The notes under the pieces are model-generated. The model was not told the DNA's origin. It did not search any database and was given only the letters and a program-made list of their open reading frames with translations. Of a DNA stretch of 64,000 nt, positions 1 through 10,761 are shown piece by piece (position 1 is the first letter of the stretch; each line of letters starts with the position of its first letter). Source of the DNA: Trichaptum fuscoviolaceum (lineage: Eukaryota; Basidiomycota; Agaricomycetes; Hymenochaetales; Trichaptaceae); assembly GCA_910574455.1 (NCBI GenBank), contig CAJSYZ010000010.1, positions 586,770 to 650,769 on the forward strand, given 5' to 3'. The position numbers were made by a program, and so were the translations under genes.

Positions 1-345
1 ACGGTGAGGGGTCCAACGGCAACACGGTAGAGCTGCTTGGCGCTGTTGGCGGTGATGATGGTGTTGACGTCAAAGTCATCAGGGAGGTCAGCGGCAGAGA
101 CAGAGGCGGTGGAGGCGCCATGATCCTTCGGGCGTTGCACATAGACTACGGAACCATTCTCGGCAGTGACGGTCTCAATGCGCTCCTTGTAGAATTCACG
201 GACCGCTTCATAGGACTAGGTTAGCGACGAATGACTTCAGCACCATCTGGTCTGAATGCGCTTACTCTCGAGTTCTGCAATACGATATTTGATGAGAAAC
301 AGGAGCTAGTCCTCGAAATTGATATTACTTACCAGCAGTGGACAT
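1..345 (-). CDS. Unidentified protein, N-terminal part (runs off the left edge)
   Basis: I do not recognise this protein. On the minus strand an ATG at 345 opens a 13-base exon (345-333). A short intron follows, then a 9-base exon (274-266), a second intron (265-206) with a good donor GTAAGC and branch-like CTAAC, and a long open exon from 205 to the window edge. Splicing gives a continuous frame starting MSTAELETVREFYKERIETV, then an acidic stretch with SAADLPDDFDVN near residues 42-53. A more upstream acceptor in the second intron would bring an immediate stop, so the AG after TATGA was preferred. Two tiny 5-prime exons are common in highly expressed basidiomycete genes. No domain is assigned. 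The splice model is inference; the open frame in the last exon is seen directly. Confidence 0.6.
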
Positions 346-1024
346 CTTATCAGACGTTGATGGCGGATAGTCGTCTAATGAGTGAAGGGGAGCTAGCTTG
401 ATGAAGGTGGCCGATCAGAGCTCCCACATTTTATGCCGAGGGTCGGAAGCTACCTTCTCTCTGCGGAATAGTGTTAAGCACCGATAACAACAGGCAATGC
501 ACTCAACCGAGCTGGTTACTCATTTTCTTATTTTCAGTCACGAGCAAGAGCGGGCATTGAACTCTTTCTCAGGCAAGATCGAAGAATCCGACGTCACGAC
601 GTCTCAACACGCCGTCCACTTCAGGGAAGGCAGGATGTAGTGTGATAACCAGCAGAAGAACGTTGACGAGCCCGCCTTCATTGTTCTTCTAACACGACGA
701 TGTGGTTTAGCACCCGCCTGTATTGTCCAGGAAGTGGGATACAGCGTCGCCGTAACCAGCAGTTGACGGATGTCTATCTTCCGCGAACGGCCCGTCAAGC
801 GCAAGAGATAGATTCCAGCGCCGGATGCGTTTCTGCATGCAGCTATTCGTTCCGACATCCAATGTGGATATGTCCGTTTTCGGCATCTATAGACGACATC
901 ATAAAAGCAACCAATTACTAGCCTAAATTATTAGAGAGAAGACGCACATCAGTCATAAATCTTTCAAAAATTGAACTAGAATATGGGAAGAAAACATGCT
1001 AGTCGTTAAAACGTTTCCAAACTC
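346..1024. other. Intergenic region, no gene seen
   Basis: Presumably the promoter of the left-edge gene plus the 3-prime flank of ERG2. Only short unconvincing frames are present on either strand, and I see no repeat or RNA gene. Confidence 0.6.
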
Positions 1025-1849
1025 CTATATCTTTCCAATAAGAAGATTCGAGATCATTTCCCTTCCACTAATGCGTGCTGTGTGGTAAAAGGCTGGGAAG
1101 TCCAAAGTGGAAGACAGAATATCTGCTAAGCCAAATGGCATCATTCCAGGGATCCAACCTAAAGCAAGGTGTTAAGCTATTTCCCTAAAATTGAGCTAAC
1201 ACTAAAGCTTACCCTGTGCAAGTTCAAGCGCAAAACATCCCTCATGCATTTTATATTGCTTCGTGTGACCGCGCGGTAGATGGTGAACACTTCCAGGTCC
1301 GTACACTTCCTTCTCCAAAGCACCTGCCGAGAATGCCCATTGCTCCCCGACAAGAATGTTGAAGTAGTCGTCCGCAGGATGTAAGCCAGTATGGCCCTCA
1401 GTCCCAAGTGGCGTTCCGAAAATGATCAAATACTCGGTGATGCTTGCATGGATGACGTACATCGCGCCCATCGCACCGCCGGCGTTGTTGAAGACCCATT
1501 CATGTTCGCGAGGGTTGAGTATGATGCGCTTTTCAGAGGGAGGATACTCTGCCGTGAGGTTGGCGACAATGTGCGAGATGATGGAGCGGGTGTCGTTGCC
1601 ATGTTTGTCAATTGCAGAACGCGCAAGGGCGTTGAGTTTTGCCGGTTCGAAAACATACCACCGATGCTGTTCACAGTTGTAAGACTTTGCTTTATGGCTA
1701 ATGTGCGGTAAACATACCTTGATTGAGTCCAAATAGCTGAAGACAAAATATATCGACGCGATTACTCCAAAGCGAACAAGCCATTTCTTAAGTGCATTCG
1801 GTTCTGATTCAAGCTTCCTCTCAATTCTGGCCTTGACCTTTGGTGCCAT
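1025..1849 (-). CDS. ERG2: C-8 sterol isomerase (ERG2 / sigma-1 receptor family)
   Basis: Ergosterol-pathway enzyme that moves the sterol double bond from C8 to C7, anchored in the ER membrane. Three exons are deduced: 1849-1718, 1666-1213 and 1158-1025. One hydrophobic segment lies near residues 24-42 ([14 protein letters not shown]). The family core is obvious: [20 protein letters not shown], then [19 protein letters not shown], then the C-terminal [20 protein letters not shown] ending in LLIGKI and a TAG stop. The first intron splits SIK/HRWYVF. The second ends just before the WIPGM exon, which lies outside the long uninterrupted frame and is easily missed. The length of about 220 residues is normal for the family. 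Erg2 is a classical target of morpholine antifungals (known biology, not seen here). Confidence 0.95.
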
Positions 1850-2271
1850 TCGTACCTCTGCGCAAGTAAACGCGGAAAGTGGTCGAGGGAGTGCGGGGTG
1901 ATGTCTGGAGGAAGAAAAGTCGAGATGGCACGAGGGGAAGCCATTTTATGCAAGCGAAAAAGATAAATGGTACGAGCAATGACATTGCCATATAAATTCC
2001 TTTCAAATATTACTGGATACAGTATGAGTAAATGCGAATGACTGCAATTGTTACTGCGATCCCTCCACGCTACATATCTTTCTTGTGGGTAAGCTTATGT
2101 TTCTTTATACATGCACGACAACGGAAACCGACAATCAGATAGCAATGTGCTACTAATACCTAGGAAGGATAAAACAATCAAGCAAACAAGCAGACATTTT
2201 GAACTAATCGACGAGACACAAGAGTAAAATACAGAGGGTAGTGAAAGGAAGCTTAATGATGACATGCAAAA

Positions 2272-3089
2272 CTATTGTTCTTCCATTACTCGCTCCACCA
2301 AACCGCTCACCCATCGTTCGAATTTAAGTTGGTCCATCGTACCTTCCTCATCAAAAAACTCGTTATATCCGCGCTCGTCGGCACCTGCACCACGTCCCAG
2401 CAGGGATTTCCCTCCATTGGAAGACCGTACATAGGTTACGTTGATTTTGTATCGGGGAGGCTGACTTGGCTTGGAAGGAACGGTAGAAGACGCGACTGTT
2501 ATCCGTTCAGTTTCAATCCGCTTTGCGAGCGTTTTGCGCTTCCCCACATAAACAATGTCCTTCTCAACGAAAAAGGAGTATAGAGTAGAGAGGCTAGTGA
2601 GGAGCACGTATCTACAACAAGATAGATGAGAATACAAGCGAGAGCAAGATGAAGCGGCCACGTACAGTATGACGCCCGCCCACACGAGCGGTTTTGATTT
2701 TTCAAACTCGACCTTCCAACCATATAGTGCTGTCCCAGCAGCAACAAGAACACTAGCCCAGCCTAGCCCAAGTTTCACATCTATGTGCGTATGATTTTGC
2801 TGGAATAACTCTGGCTGTGACAATAACTGGCAGACGGCAATCATCAACACACAGATGCCTTGTCAAGGCAAGCACGACATACCCGCTTCACAACATCATC
2901 ACAAGAGTTCTTGAGATCGGATAGATTGACGTTATTGACTTTAATCACGTCCCGCTGAACTCTCGCACTTGCGGCAACTATGTCAATACGTGGTGTTGAC
3001 GGCGCAGTAGAGCTTGATGCGGCGTCGACTGCCTTCTCGTCGGGAGGCAAGGGCGATAGTCTGCCATTCGCTGTCTTTTTTCGGGCCAT
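2272..3089 (-). CDS. SPC2: Signal peptidase complex subunit 2 (SPC25 family)
   Basis: Non-catalytic subunit of the ER signal peptidase complex, which supports cleavage of signal peptides at the translocon. The start at 3089 gives MARKKTANGRLSPLPPDEK, a low-complexity Ser/Ala/Pro linker, and the helix DVIKVNNVNLSDLKNSCDDV. After an intron (donor in GTATGT following DVVKR) comes LLSQPELFQQNHTHIDVKLG. Two membrane spans follow: GWASVLVAAGTALYGW, and a second, interrupted by an intron, ending LLTSLSTLYSFFVE. The C-terminal domain carries KDIVYVGKRKTL and finishes ERVMEEQ. The H-x-D-x-K-L motif before the first span and the order TM-TM-cytosolic domain match SPC25/SPCS2 proteins. Three exons are inferred. 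Orientation is the same as ERG2. Confidence 0.9.
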
Positions 3090-3540
3090 ACACGCTCGTC
3101 GTCGTCGTCGTCTGTGAAACGGAGAACAGGGAGACCTAGAGTCGGGGAGAGGGAAAGGCGCGCGTCGACGTCGTCACAGCCAACGACACGATAGCTATGA
3201 GCAAACTTCCTTATTCGGTGACTTCAGGCCACGTGGCGGTGTCCGAGTCTGAAAAGGAACCAAATTTTATGCCTCAATCTGCTCTCTCAAGTTTCAACTA
3301 TCAACTGTAACGACTGGTTTACGATCTAACTCCCAACATTTCCTCTCAGTGAGCCTTCTCTCATTCTTTCGCCCCAGCACACTTACATAACGAATGCCAG
3401 ACGAATTTACTTGGTCCCATAATTGCATTTTAGACTTCGTCCAGCCATGTTCTCGAGCCTACGTTTTACGAAATATTGAACTGTTTAGACTGATATGACA
3501 CAAACTAACTCTAAATCAACACCATTCTCTGATGACGATC

Positions 3541-5343
3541 CTATGCACGAAACTCAGTTTTTCGGCCATATCTGCTCATCCTGTGATAGATGCGAAAGCT
3601 CTTGGGATTAACAACCTTGTCTGCCCCTCCGTACCCTCTGTCATCCACTTTTAACGAAGTTACTAAAGGCCGCAAAATGTCTAACTTATCTTCCATCTGT
3701 CGCACAGCTCTTTCTCCTATCAACGTAATATTGGGTCCTAGATGCTTAAGTTTCCCAGATGAGTTACGCTTAGTGAGGCTCGAATTCAGCGCATCGATTA
3801 TTCCTTGATTCAGGAATTTGAACACGAGGACCAGATCTGTAAGTTCTGGAAGGGCTAGTGCTTCTTCGTCGCCAAATGCCAGAAGAAATTGTTCATCAAT
3901 ATCCCAATTGAAGCGAATGGTTAGATGTCGAAGCCCGCGAAGATACTGGAGGAGTGCTTTCCAACACGACAACAAGTCAGAATCTACGTAGTGACTTTTC
4001 TCGATGTATAATGTGAAACTGTCAACACTGTTGACCGCTCCATCTAGAAATTTGTTCAAAGAGACGAACGACCATAGTGCACCCGGCGCTTGGTCTGTAG
4101 CAGTTCTCTGCACCCCAAAGCTGCACAGATCGTTTAAGTCAGCGCCTCCCCATTGAACTTCCATGAGTGACTTCTTCTGAACCTGGAGACACGCCCGAAT
4201 TTGCCCCGAGATATTTGAGGCCGGAAATGAAGGTAAGGCATCTTCATCGAGAAACATGTAAGCCCAACTCGAAGTGGCGTTGGAAGGATACTGGCAGATC
4301 GACGTGAGCATATTGCAAAGTGCCGTTGAGCCGCATAAAGTTATTGATTTCAGATAGGGTAGGAGGACTGGCTGATGGCCTATAGGCACGAAGGTCTGTT
4401 TGTCGCCTTGCTCGTCGACGACCTTCACAGAATCAATTGTCATCACCGACAACGATGAACATCGCTGTAGGATTTCGTCAAGGCTTTGACTGCCGCGACA
4501 GACTACCAGTTCCAGTAAGAGAGAAGTCGAAGGCATGAGAACTGATGAGTCGCAGGGAAGTGCTACGCTACGCAATGCGAGCGAGTGTAGCCTCGGAGTG
4601 AAGTTTTTGAAAAGCGGCAAACCGAAAGAGACTGGTCCGTCGAATCGTAAAGAATATCCATCAAAAGCGAAATGCTCAAGGAGAGGTGTGCGCGCCGATT
4701 GAAGGACTCCAAGAAATTCCTGCCAACATCCATAGCTGAAGATAGTGACCGCTAAAGAGCGAGTCCTGTACAAGTTGTTAAGACACCGTGCGAGTTTTTT
4801 AGGCATTGCGATTGTGCTCGATTCCATACTAGCTTGTTGCGCCGATTCTGGTATAGGAATAACAATAGCTAAACTTAGAGCCGAGTCCCGCGATCGACTA
4901 AGGAACTCTGTTATCATGTTTTCGCTCCAATATGTCACATCAATATCTGCCCAGAGCGATGCGCAATCCAACGCCGCTTGTCGCCAACTCTTGCAAAACT
5001 GGGTGCTTGTAAGCCAGTCAAGGCGAAGATTACGGAAGAAGATGGAATCGCCTCCGTAGGGGTATATATGGTGTCGGTATCCGTCATCATCCTTCTTCAG
5101 CTCGTTTATAATGGCCACGACAAGATCGGCGGGTATATCGATCGCGTTCAAACCCATCAGATCCCCTGATTTGCTTAAAGAATGAACTATATAATTTGTA
5201 TATCTTAGCTCTTCACTGTTATCGCGGTGCATATGGAGACTGGTACTTACCGTGGGGCGAAATGTTAATGCTGGTTGGAAGGCAAGACGTTCAATGTCAC
5301 GGTCCATCTGACTCGGATCCGGAAACAGCCGACTCCGAGTCAA
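3541..5343 (-). CDS. F-box / LRR-like protein
   Basis: Uninterrupted frame of 600 codons from the first ATG. The probable real start is the ATG at 5157, giving about 538 residues (MGLNAIDIPADLVVAIINEL). Two things favour it: the usual position of this F-box at the N-terminus, and a TATA-like stretch at about 5185-5195. The F-box continues through WLTSTQFCKSWRQAALDCAS and LWADIDV. The rest is a divergent leucine-rich region (LHSLALRSVALP, LPYLKSITLCGSTALC, LRHLTIRFNW) typical of expanded Agaricomycete F-box proteins, which serve as substrate adaptors of SCF ubiquitin ligases. Substrate unknown. It is divergent to the next gene; if the upstream ATG were used the two start codons would lie only about 70 bp apart. 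Confidence 0.8.
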   Translation of the reverse strand: MTRSRLFPDPSQMDRDIERLAFQPALTFRPTVSTSLHMHRDNSEELRYTNYIVHSLSKSGDLMGLNAIDIPADLVVAIINELKKDDDGYRHHIYPYGGDSIFFRNLRLDWLTSTQFCKSWRQAALDCASLWADIDVTYWSENMITEFLSRSRDSALSLAIVIPIPESAQQASMESSTIAMPKKLARCLNNLYRTRSLAVTIFSYGCWQEFLGVLQSARTPLLEHFAFDGYSLRFDGPVSFGLPLFKNFTPRLHSLALRSVALPCDSSVLMPSTSLLLELVVCRGSQSLDEILQRCSSLSVMTIDSVKVVDEQGDKQTFVPIGHQPVLLPYLKSITLCGSTALCNMLTSICQYPSNATSSWAYMFLDEDALPSFPASNISGQIRACLQVQKKSLMEVQWGGADLNDLCSFGVQRTATDQAPGALWSFVSLNKFLDGAVNSVDSFTLYIEKSHYVDSDLLSCWKALLQYLRGLRHLTIRFNWDIDEQFLLAFGDEEALALPELTDLVLVFKFLNQGIIDALNSSLTKRNSSGKLKHLGPNITLIGERAVRQMEDKLDILRPLVTSLKVDDRGYGGADKVVNPKSFRIYHRMSRYGRKTEFRA

Positions 5344-5410
5344 TTCAATTCCGCCTCAAATCAGTCGCTTCATTCACGATACCGTCTTAAACCTCTTGCC
5401 ATCATCGATC

Positions 5411-6496
5411 ATGTCAAGTTTCCCAGAAATCTCGGTAGAGCTTGTCCTCACGATTCTTTCATCAGCTGCCTACTCCTCTAAACAATCAGCTCTGTCTATT
5501 TGCCTGGTGGCATCTTGGACCCGTCTCATCGCCATTCAAGCGCTTTACGAGACGGTGTCCATCAAACGAGAGGATGCCCACCAACTATTCTTAAGAACTC
5601 TGAAAGAGCAGGGGCTCAATCAAAGTGGATTAATTTCTCTATCGAATAGTGCTGTCCCGCATAGCGTTTTGGGACTCATTACTAAGAGCATGTCAAATCC
5701 TTATGCAACAAAAGAAGAGCTACTACGATGCATTACAGAATGTCCAAATATCGAGAACCTTGCACTGCGTAGTATGCAGCTTTATCATCTCGGAACGATA
5801 ATGTACGAGACGACCATCGCTACTCCGGAAGAGGAAGATGGATGCCAGACGAGCCTTCTCACGAATGTGAAGAAACTCACAGTAATCGACAGTGCTATGG
5901 CGCTTACTTGGCTTATGGACAGTCATCCGGGATTGCTCCGCCTTGAACAGATATTCTCCAATATCACACACCTTATACTCATTAAATCCAACCAATCCAG
6001 CATTCACCTACCCCTACGATCATTTATGAACCTGACTCACGTCGCCTTACCGTACGGTGGTGACCTACCATTCAGTACTACTCAGCAGATCACCATGCAA
6101 GTTATCAATACTGCGGAAATAATACTCTCGAATGCAGGGGTGCATATTAGGATGCTTATCATGCATCTTCGGGAAGAGCAGCTGGCGCTGAGGCAGGAGG
6201 ACTCCAACGACATGCCACTGATACAAAGTCTTGCCCTAGAAGCCAACCGGAGGAACGAGAGAATTTATATCTTGCCGATGAATCGAAAGGAGATATCTGT
6301 CTTTCAAACTTGGGAAAAAGAAGCTAGGGGTGACGGTTCTGTCTGGGACGATGCGGCTGATTTGCTTCGTGAATCTGGGAAGACTCCGAGTAGGGATAGT
6401 GTCGGTCGGAGGTTATCATTGGTCACTGGCAAAGATCAATGTCCCCTGTCTCCCTGTGGAAGAAGGACGTCTGAAGGGTTCATTATCGCGGACTGA
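5411..6496 (+). CDS. F-box-like protein, intact member of a tandem pair
   Basis: Single-exon gene of about 361 residues starting MSSFPEISVELVLTILSSAA. An in-frame ATG 15 bases upstream is possible, but the paralogue downstream starts at the equivalent of 5411. The N-terminus resembles a degenerate F-box: a hydrophobic helix (ELVLTIL), then LSICLVASWTRLIAIQALYE. The body has regularly spaced hydrophobic repeats (IENLALRSMQLYHLGTIMYE, NITHLILIKSNQSSIHLPLR) like those in Agaricomycete F-box/LRR families. It ends with an EKEARGDGSVWDDAADLLRE helix. A decayed tandem copy lies immediately downstream. Function is unknown; the F-box reading is inference from the N-terminal pattern and from its divergent neighbour. 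Confidence 0.75.
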   Translation: MSSFPEISVELVLTILSSAAYSSKQSALSICLVASWTRLIAIQALYETVSIKREDAHQLFLRTLKEQGLNQSGLISLSNSAVPHSVLGLITKSMSNPYATKEELLRCITECPNIENLALRSMQLYHLGTIMYETTIATPEEEDGCQTSLLTNVKKLTVIDSAMALTWLMDSHPGLLRLEQIFSNITHLILIKSNQSSIHLPLRSFMNLTHVALPYGGDLPFSTTQQITMQVINTAEIILSNAGVHIRMLIMHLREEQLALRQEDSNDMPLIQSLALEANRRNERIYILPMNRKEISVFQTWEKEARGDGSVWDDAADLLRESGKTPSRDSVGRRLSLVTGKDQCPLSPCGRRTSEGFIIAD

Positions 6497-6871
6497 CAGT
6501 GATAGTGGTAAACCGGTCTCTTCTGCATCAATCTTCGCAATAGTTTAACTGTTTTCATAGATGTATTCTTTGGTGATGTTACACAGCGCAATAACCAAAG
6601 CCACATCGGACTTGTTTACGTTCTTAGTACTGTTTTGTCGGGGTCTATGCACTACATAAACCTATGTTTCTAGTTATCTAGATTTCACACAGATATGAGT
6701 CATTATGTCTGGCTCGCAGCTGATAGTAGTGCGCGTAGTGTATGAGCTTTTTATAACTCAAAATATGTTATGATTACTCGTGGACATTGATCATCAGAAT
6801 AGTAGCCAATATCAATGTCGCATCGTCCACGACGCAGCACAATTCCTTATCATCACCTCTCAACGAGCACC

Positions 6872-7848
6872 ATGTCGAAGTCTCCAGATATTCCGGTAGA
6901 ACTCGTCCTCACAATACTTTCTCTCCCTGCCTATTCATCTCAACAATCAGCTCTGTCTATTTGTCTCGTGGCGACTTGGACGCGTGCCGTCGCTGAACCG
7001 GCGCTTTACCAGACAGTGTCCATCAAACGAGAGGATGCCCATCAGCGTTTGATGAGAACTCTGGCTGGACATAAGATTGAGTGGGGTGTACGAAGTTCCT
7101 TTAGTTTCAACGTTAGGGCTCTGCTCAACCCTTACGCATTCAAAGAGGACCTAATACGATGCATTACAAGCTGCCCAAACATAGAGAGTCTCGCCATTCG
7201 TGGCAGTCAACTTTTCCATCTCACGACGTTGCTCCGCGAAACGAACGTCATGCCGGGAGACGAGAGACACGCGAACTTTGCCGGAAACGTGAAGAAACTC
7301 ACGATACTCAACATTGTTCATCCACTCGCTTAGAGCATAGATGGTCAGACAGAAGCCCGTTTCCTTCAGTTCCTGTCGAACATCACACACCTCGTATTCA
7401 TCGATTCAAGGGGACCCAACATTCACCTTCCCCTGCGGTCCTTTCCGAACCTGACGCGCATCGCCGTGCCGTTCAATGGCGTTCTACCGTCTGACATTCA
7501 CAGACAGGATACGATGCAGGTCCTTGACAGGGCGAAGATAATACTCTCGGAGGCCGGAAAGAAACTGGAGATGCTTATCCTGCACATTTCTGGGGAGAAA
7601 CACGCGTGGAGACAAGACTAGCATGAGTTGCCATCGATACAAGGTCTCATCCTAGATGCGAACAGGAGGGATGCGAGAATTTACATGTATATCTCGCCAG
7701 TGAACCGATACGAACCATTTGTCTCTTTCAGAACTGGGAAAAGGAAGCGAGAGGAGAGGGTTCGATATGGGACGAAGCGATTGAATTGCTCCGTAAAACA
7801 AGGAAGAACAGGAGCAGTGCCAAACTTGGTCGGAGATTATCGTTCTAA
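6872..7848 (+). pseudogene. Decayed tandem copy of the upstream F-box-like gene
   Basis: Starts MSKSPDIPVELVLTILSLPA and follows the upstream gene along its whole length (shared KREDAHQ, LIRCITSCPNIES, FLSNITHLVFI, INRR-type tail and EKEARGEGSIWDEAIELLRK). It is broken by a stop near 7331 in the segment after KKLTILNIVHPLA, a second stop at about 7619-7621 after HAWRQD, and a frameshift between the VSF and NWEKE segments near 7727. The residual frame ends at TAA 7846-7848. At least three independent lesions make a functional full-length product unlikely, although an N-terminal protein of about 153 residues could still be made. Confidence 0.85.
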
Positions 7849-8228
7849 GATATTGCAGTAAGCTAGGGTCCTATCAAGGAATACATACAAAAAAAGAATT
7901 ATTGATTTCATTTGTGCTTAACTGCCTCAGACCGAGTACTTGTCCAGTACATGATGTCGACGTAATGAATTTGTATTCAACTCGCAGGAATTTGGAACGA
8001 CGCGTAAATACGCATGCAGGGTTCTTGATGAATCGTAGTGTTTGCCCATCTTTAGGCTCACAGAATTCAGTACGCAAGAACAAGAAGAGAAGCATAGGCT
8101 TATAGAGTTTTTTTGAGCATTAAAACATAGACAGCAATAGGTAGCCCATACACCCCTATACCTCCAAAACTATCGTATCGTCTTGCGCACACTGCACATG
8201 ATGCCAAACTTCGTGAAGGAGAAAATGT
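7849..8228. other. Convergent intergenic region
   Basis: 3-prime flanks of the F-box-like pseudogene (plus) and RPS13 (minus). AT-rich in part, no gene or repeat seen. Confidence 0.5.
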
Positions 8229-8770
8229 TTAGGCGATGAGGGTCGATGCGGTCGCAGAGTCGTACTTGAAAGTAGGGGGAATTTGTTGCTTCGATTTGTA
8301 GTAGCGAGCAAGACGGTGAATACGAGATTCGATGAGAATGAGGCGGAATTTTGAGTCCTTGTCCTTGCGGTTGGTCTCGAGGTGCTTGCGAACAGCGACC
8401 GCCTTCTTGATAAGGTGCCAGAGATCCTCAGGGATGGCTGGTGCAAGGCCTGAGGTCCGAAATAGGTCATTCATAATAGCAGAACATTCGTTAATGGAAG
8501 ACGTCCGTTAATAAGAAGGCTACTATTGCACGCACCGTTGGACTTCAAGATACGGAGGATCTTGTTACCCGTCACGAAACGGACCTGGGGAATGCCATGA
8601 CTATCCCTAAGGGTAACACCAATCTGGGAAGGAGTGAGACCCTTGCGAGCAAGCTTGCCGATATGGTCGACAACGTCGTCCGGGGTGGTCTTTAGCCATG
8701 ATGGCGGGGTACGGCGGTAGGGGAGTGCAGAGGACGCAATGCCCTTGCCTGGTGCGTGCATACGACCCAT
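8229..8770 (-). CDS. RPS13: 40S ribosomal protein S13 (uS15)
   Basis: Small-subunit ribosomal protein of 151 residues. Exon 1 (8770-8536) begins [20 protein letters not shown] and holds [27 protein letters not shown]...CAG intron (8535-8450) follows. Exon 2 (8449-8229) joins as [23 protein letters not shown], passes through [20 protein letters not shown] and ends SATASTLIA. The sequence is close to universal uS15 and no residue is missing. Head-to-head with RPS6, sharing a roughly 470 bp intergenic region, so the two are probably co-regulated from a bidirectional promoter (inference). Confidence 0.98.
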
Positions 8771-9242
8771 GTTAGATTCTACAGGAGATGTTAGAAGAGC
8801 TTCACAATCAAAGGTGATTCGTACTATACTGACAGTTTTGGGGGGTTTGACGACGACGAGAGGTGTCTTGAGGTTGAGTCGGTGTCGGCGACGCTGTCGT
8901 CTAGCTTGTCTTCAATCAGTTCCAGCCAGTATGTAAGGCTCAGGAATCTCGCGCACAGCGTGTTTGTGTCCATTTGTGCGAGTGGCTTACTCGTGGGAAA
9001 CTTAAACTGTACAGTTCTAAAGTCTCGGCGCGACACAACATCTGTACACATCTAATATACGGAGTTGCTCGCTATACATCGGTCGTCGTCACCGCCTTCC
9101 TCAAGACAAAAAGCCTCGCAAGACACTAGCTCGTTGCCCAGAAGACGGTGACGACTTGTTGAAGGCTTATCTAGGCTCAAGTGCGTTAGTTTGAAGTTAG
9201 ATTTTATGTGCGAAAATGCTAATGTAATGTTTTATGTACAGC
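8771..9242. promoter_or_regulatory. Shared RPS13-RPS6 divergent promoter region
   Basis: Only space between two divergent ribosomal protein genes. On the RPS6 side there is a likely 5-prime UTR intron at 9181-9241 (GTGCGT donor, TACAG acceptor) ending one base before the RPS6 ATG. UTR introns next to the start are common in ribosomal protein genes. I cannot assign specific factor sites. Confidence 0.6.
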
Positions 9243-10189
9243 ATGAAGTTCAATATCGCTAGTGAGTATATTGCTGGAGGAGTGATGGAGGTTGAAGCTG
9301 AGACAATTCATGAACGATAGACCCCGCTACGGGACAACAAAAGCTCATCGATATTGATGATGAGAAGCGCTTGTGCGTATGCAGTTTCTCTTGCAAGGCA
9401 TTTGAACTCAATCCGCGTGATATAACTTAGCCGTGCCTTCTACGACAAGAAGATGTCGCAAGAGGTCCCCGGTGACTCTTTGGGCGACGAGTTCAAGGGT
9501 TACATCTTCCGCATCACCGGTGGTAATGACAAGCAGGGTTTCCCTATGAAGCAGGGTGTCCTTGTCCCATACCGTGTCCGACTCCTACTCTCCGATGGTC
9601 ATTCCTGCTACCGCCCCCGCCGCACTGGTGAGCGCAAGCGCAAGTCCGTGCGCGGTTGCATTGTCGGCCCAGATATTGCCGTCCTTTCCCTTGTCGTTGT
9701 GAAGCAGGGCGAGGCAGACATTCCCGGCCTCACTGACACTGTCCTACCCAAGCGTCTTGGCCCCAAGCGTGCAACAAAGATCAAGCGATTCTTCAACTTG
9801 ACCAAGGATGATGATGTCAGGAAGTATGTTGTGCGTCGGGAGGTCAAGAGTCAGAAGAACCCGGAAAAGAAGCCATATACCAAGGCGTGCGTACCATCCT
9901 TGTCTCGCGTTAACTATTTTGATATTAAATGTGTGCTAGTCCCAAGATTCAACGTCTCGTTACCCCCATCCGTCTCCAGCGCCGCCGTCACCTCTTAGCC
10001 CTCAAGCGTCGCCGGATCGATCGTCAGAAAGAGACGAAGGCAGAGTACGACGCTCTTCTCGCCAAGCGTCTTGCGGACCGCAAGGAGAAGGCGGCGGCTA
10101 TCAAGGCCAGCCACAAGAAGTAGGTGTTTGTTCATTATGCGCTGACTCAAATATTGACTTATTGTGTTTTTTATAGGGTCACCGCATAA
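9243..10189 (+). CDS. RPS6: 40S ribosomal protein S6 (eS6)
   Basis: Exons deduced: 9243-9261, 9321-9372, 9431-9896, 9940-10119 and a tiny last exon 10177-10189. The protein begins [20 protein letters not shown]. It contains [60 protein letters not shown] and the [20 protein letters not shown] segment, all diagnostic of eS6. The C-terminus is ambiguous. Reading through exon 4 stops right after KASHKK (TAG at 10121-10123). Use of a GTAGGT donor at 10120 joins a 13-base exon and ends KASHKKVTA. Neither end has the Arg-rich multi-Ser tail phosphorylated by S6 kinases in yeast and animals. Divergent from RPS13. Confidence 0.96.
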
Positions 10190-10761
10190 AAACTCCCTCT
10201 TCTTTCACCTTTCCCGCTTTGCTTGGATGCATCAGGTCCTTACCTGCCCATATGGTCGTATACATTTATACTCATGCTTGTTGTCCATTATCGATTTTAT
10301 GCATGCCTAAATTGCGTATACGTTTATGCATCCCTTTCCTTTTCTTTCTTAAGCTATTCTGTGGGAATTGCCAAGTGTTTCACAGCTGGCGAATCAAGTT
10401 GTACTGATCATCAAGCAACACTCGCACCTGAAATAAAAGATTGACGAGTATGAGTAGGATGATTACTTTCTGTGGCAAGGCACATATCTTCATTAGACAG
10501 TTGTTATCGTGGGAAGCGCTGAGTCAGCGCGTTGCCCGAGAGACGTTGATCCCAACAGCGCTGTCGCCCGTGTTGCCCACTGCTCTTAAAGACCGTCACC
10601 TTTACCTTCCTTCTCTTACCCCTTCTCCCCGAATTTCTTCTACGTCTCTGGTAGACAGACTTGTTTTCTTAGCTCTTTCTTCAATCTCGAACTTCTTACT
10701 GAACTTACTACTGCTCTGTAAATCAATTGGACCCATTTCCAAGACATTCAAGAAGACAAAG
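10190..10761. other. Intergenic region
   Basis: 3-prime flank of RPS6 (T-rich 3-prime UTR-like stretches near 10340) and the presumed promoter of the secreted protein gene. No further gene seen. Confidence 0.5.

Noticed and set aside
1391..1711. Two plus-strand frames of 86 and 106 codons
   Set aside because: They are antisense shadows of ERG2 exon 2.
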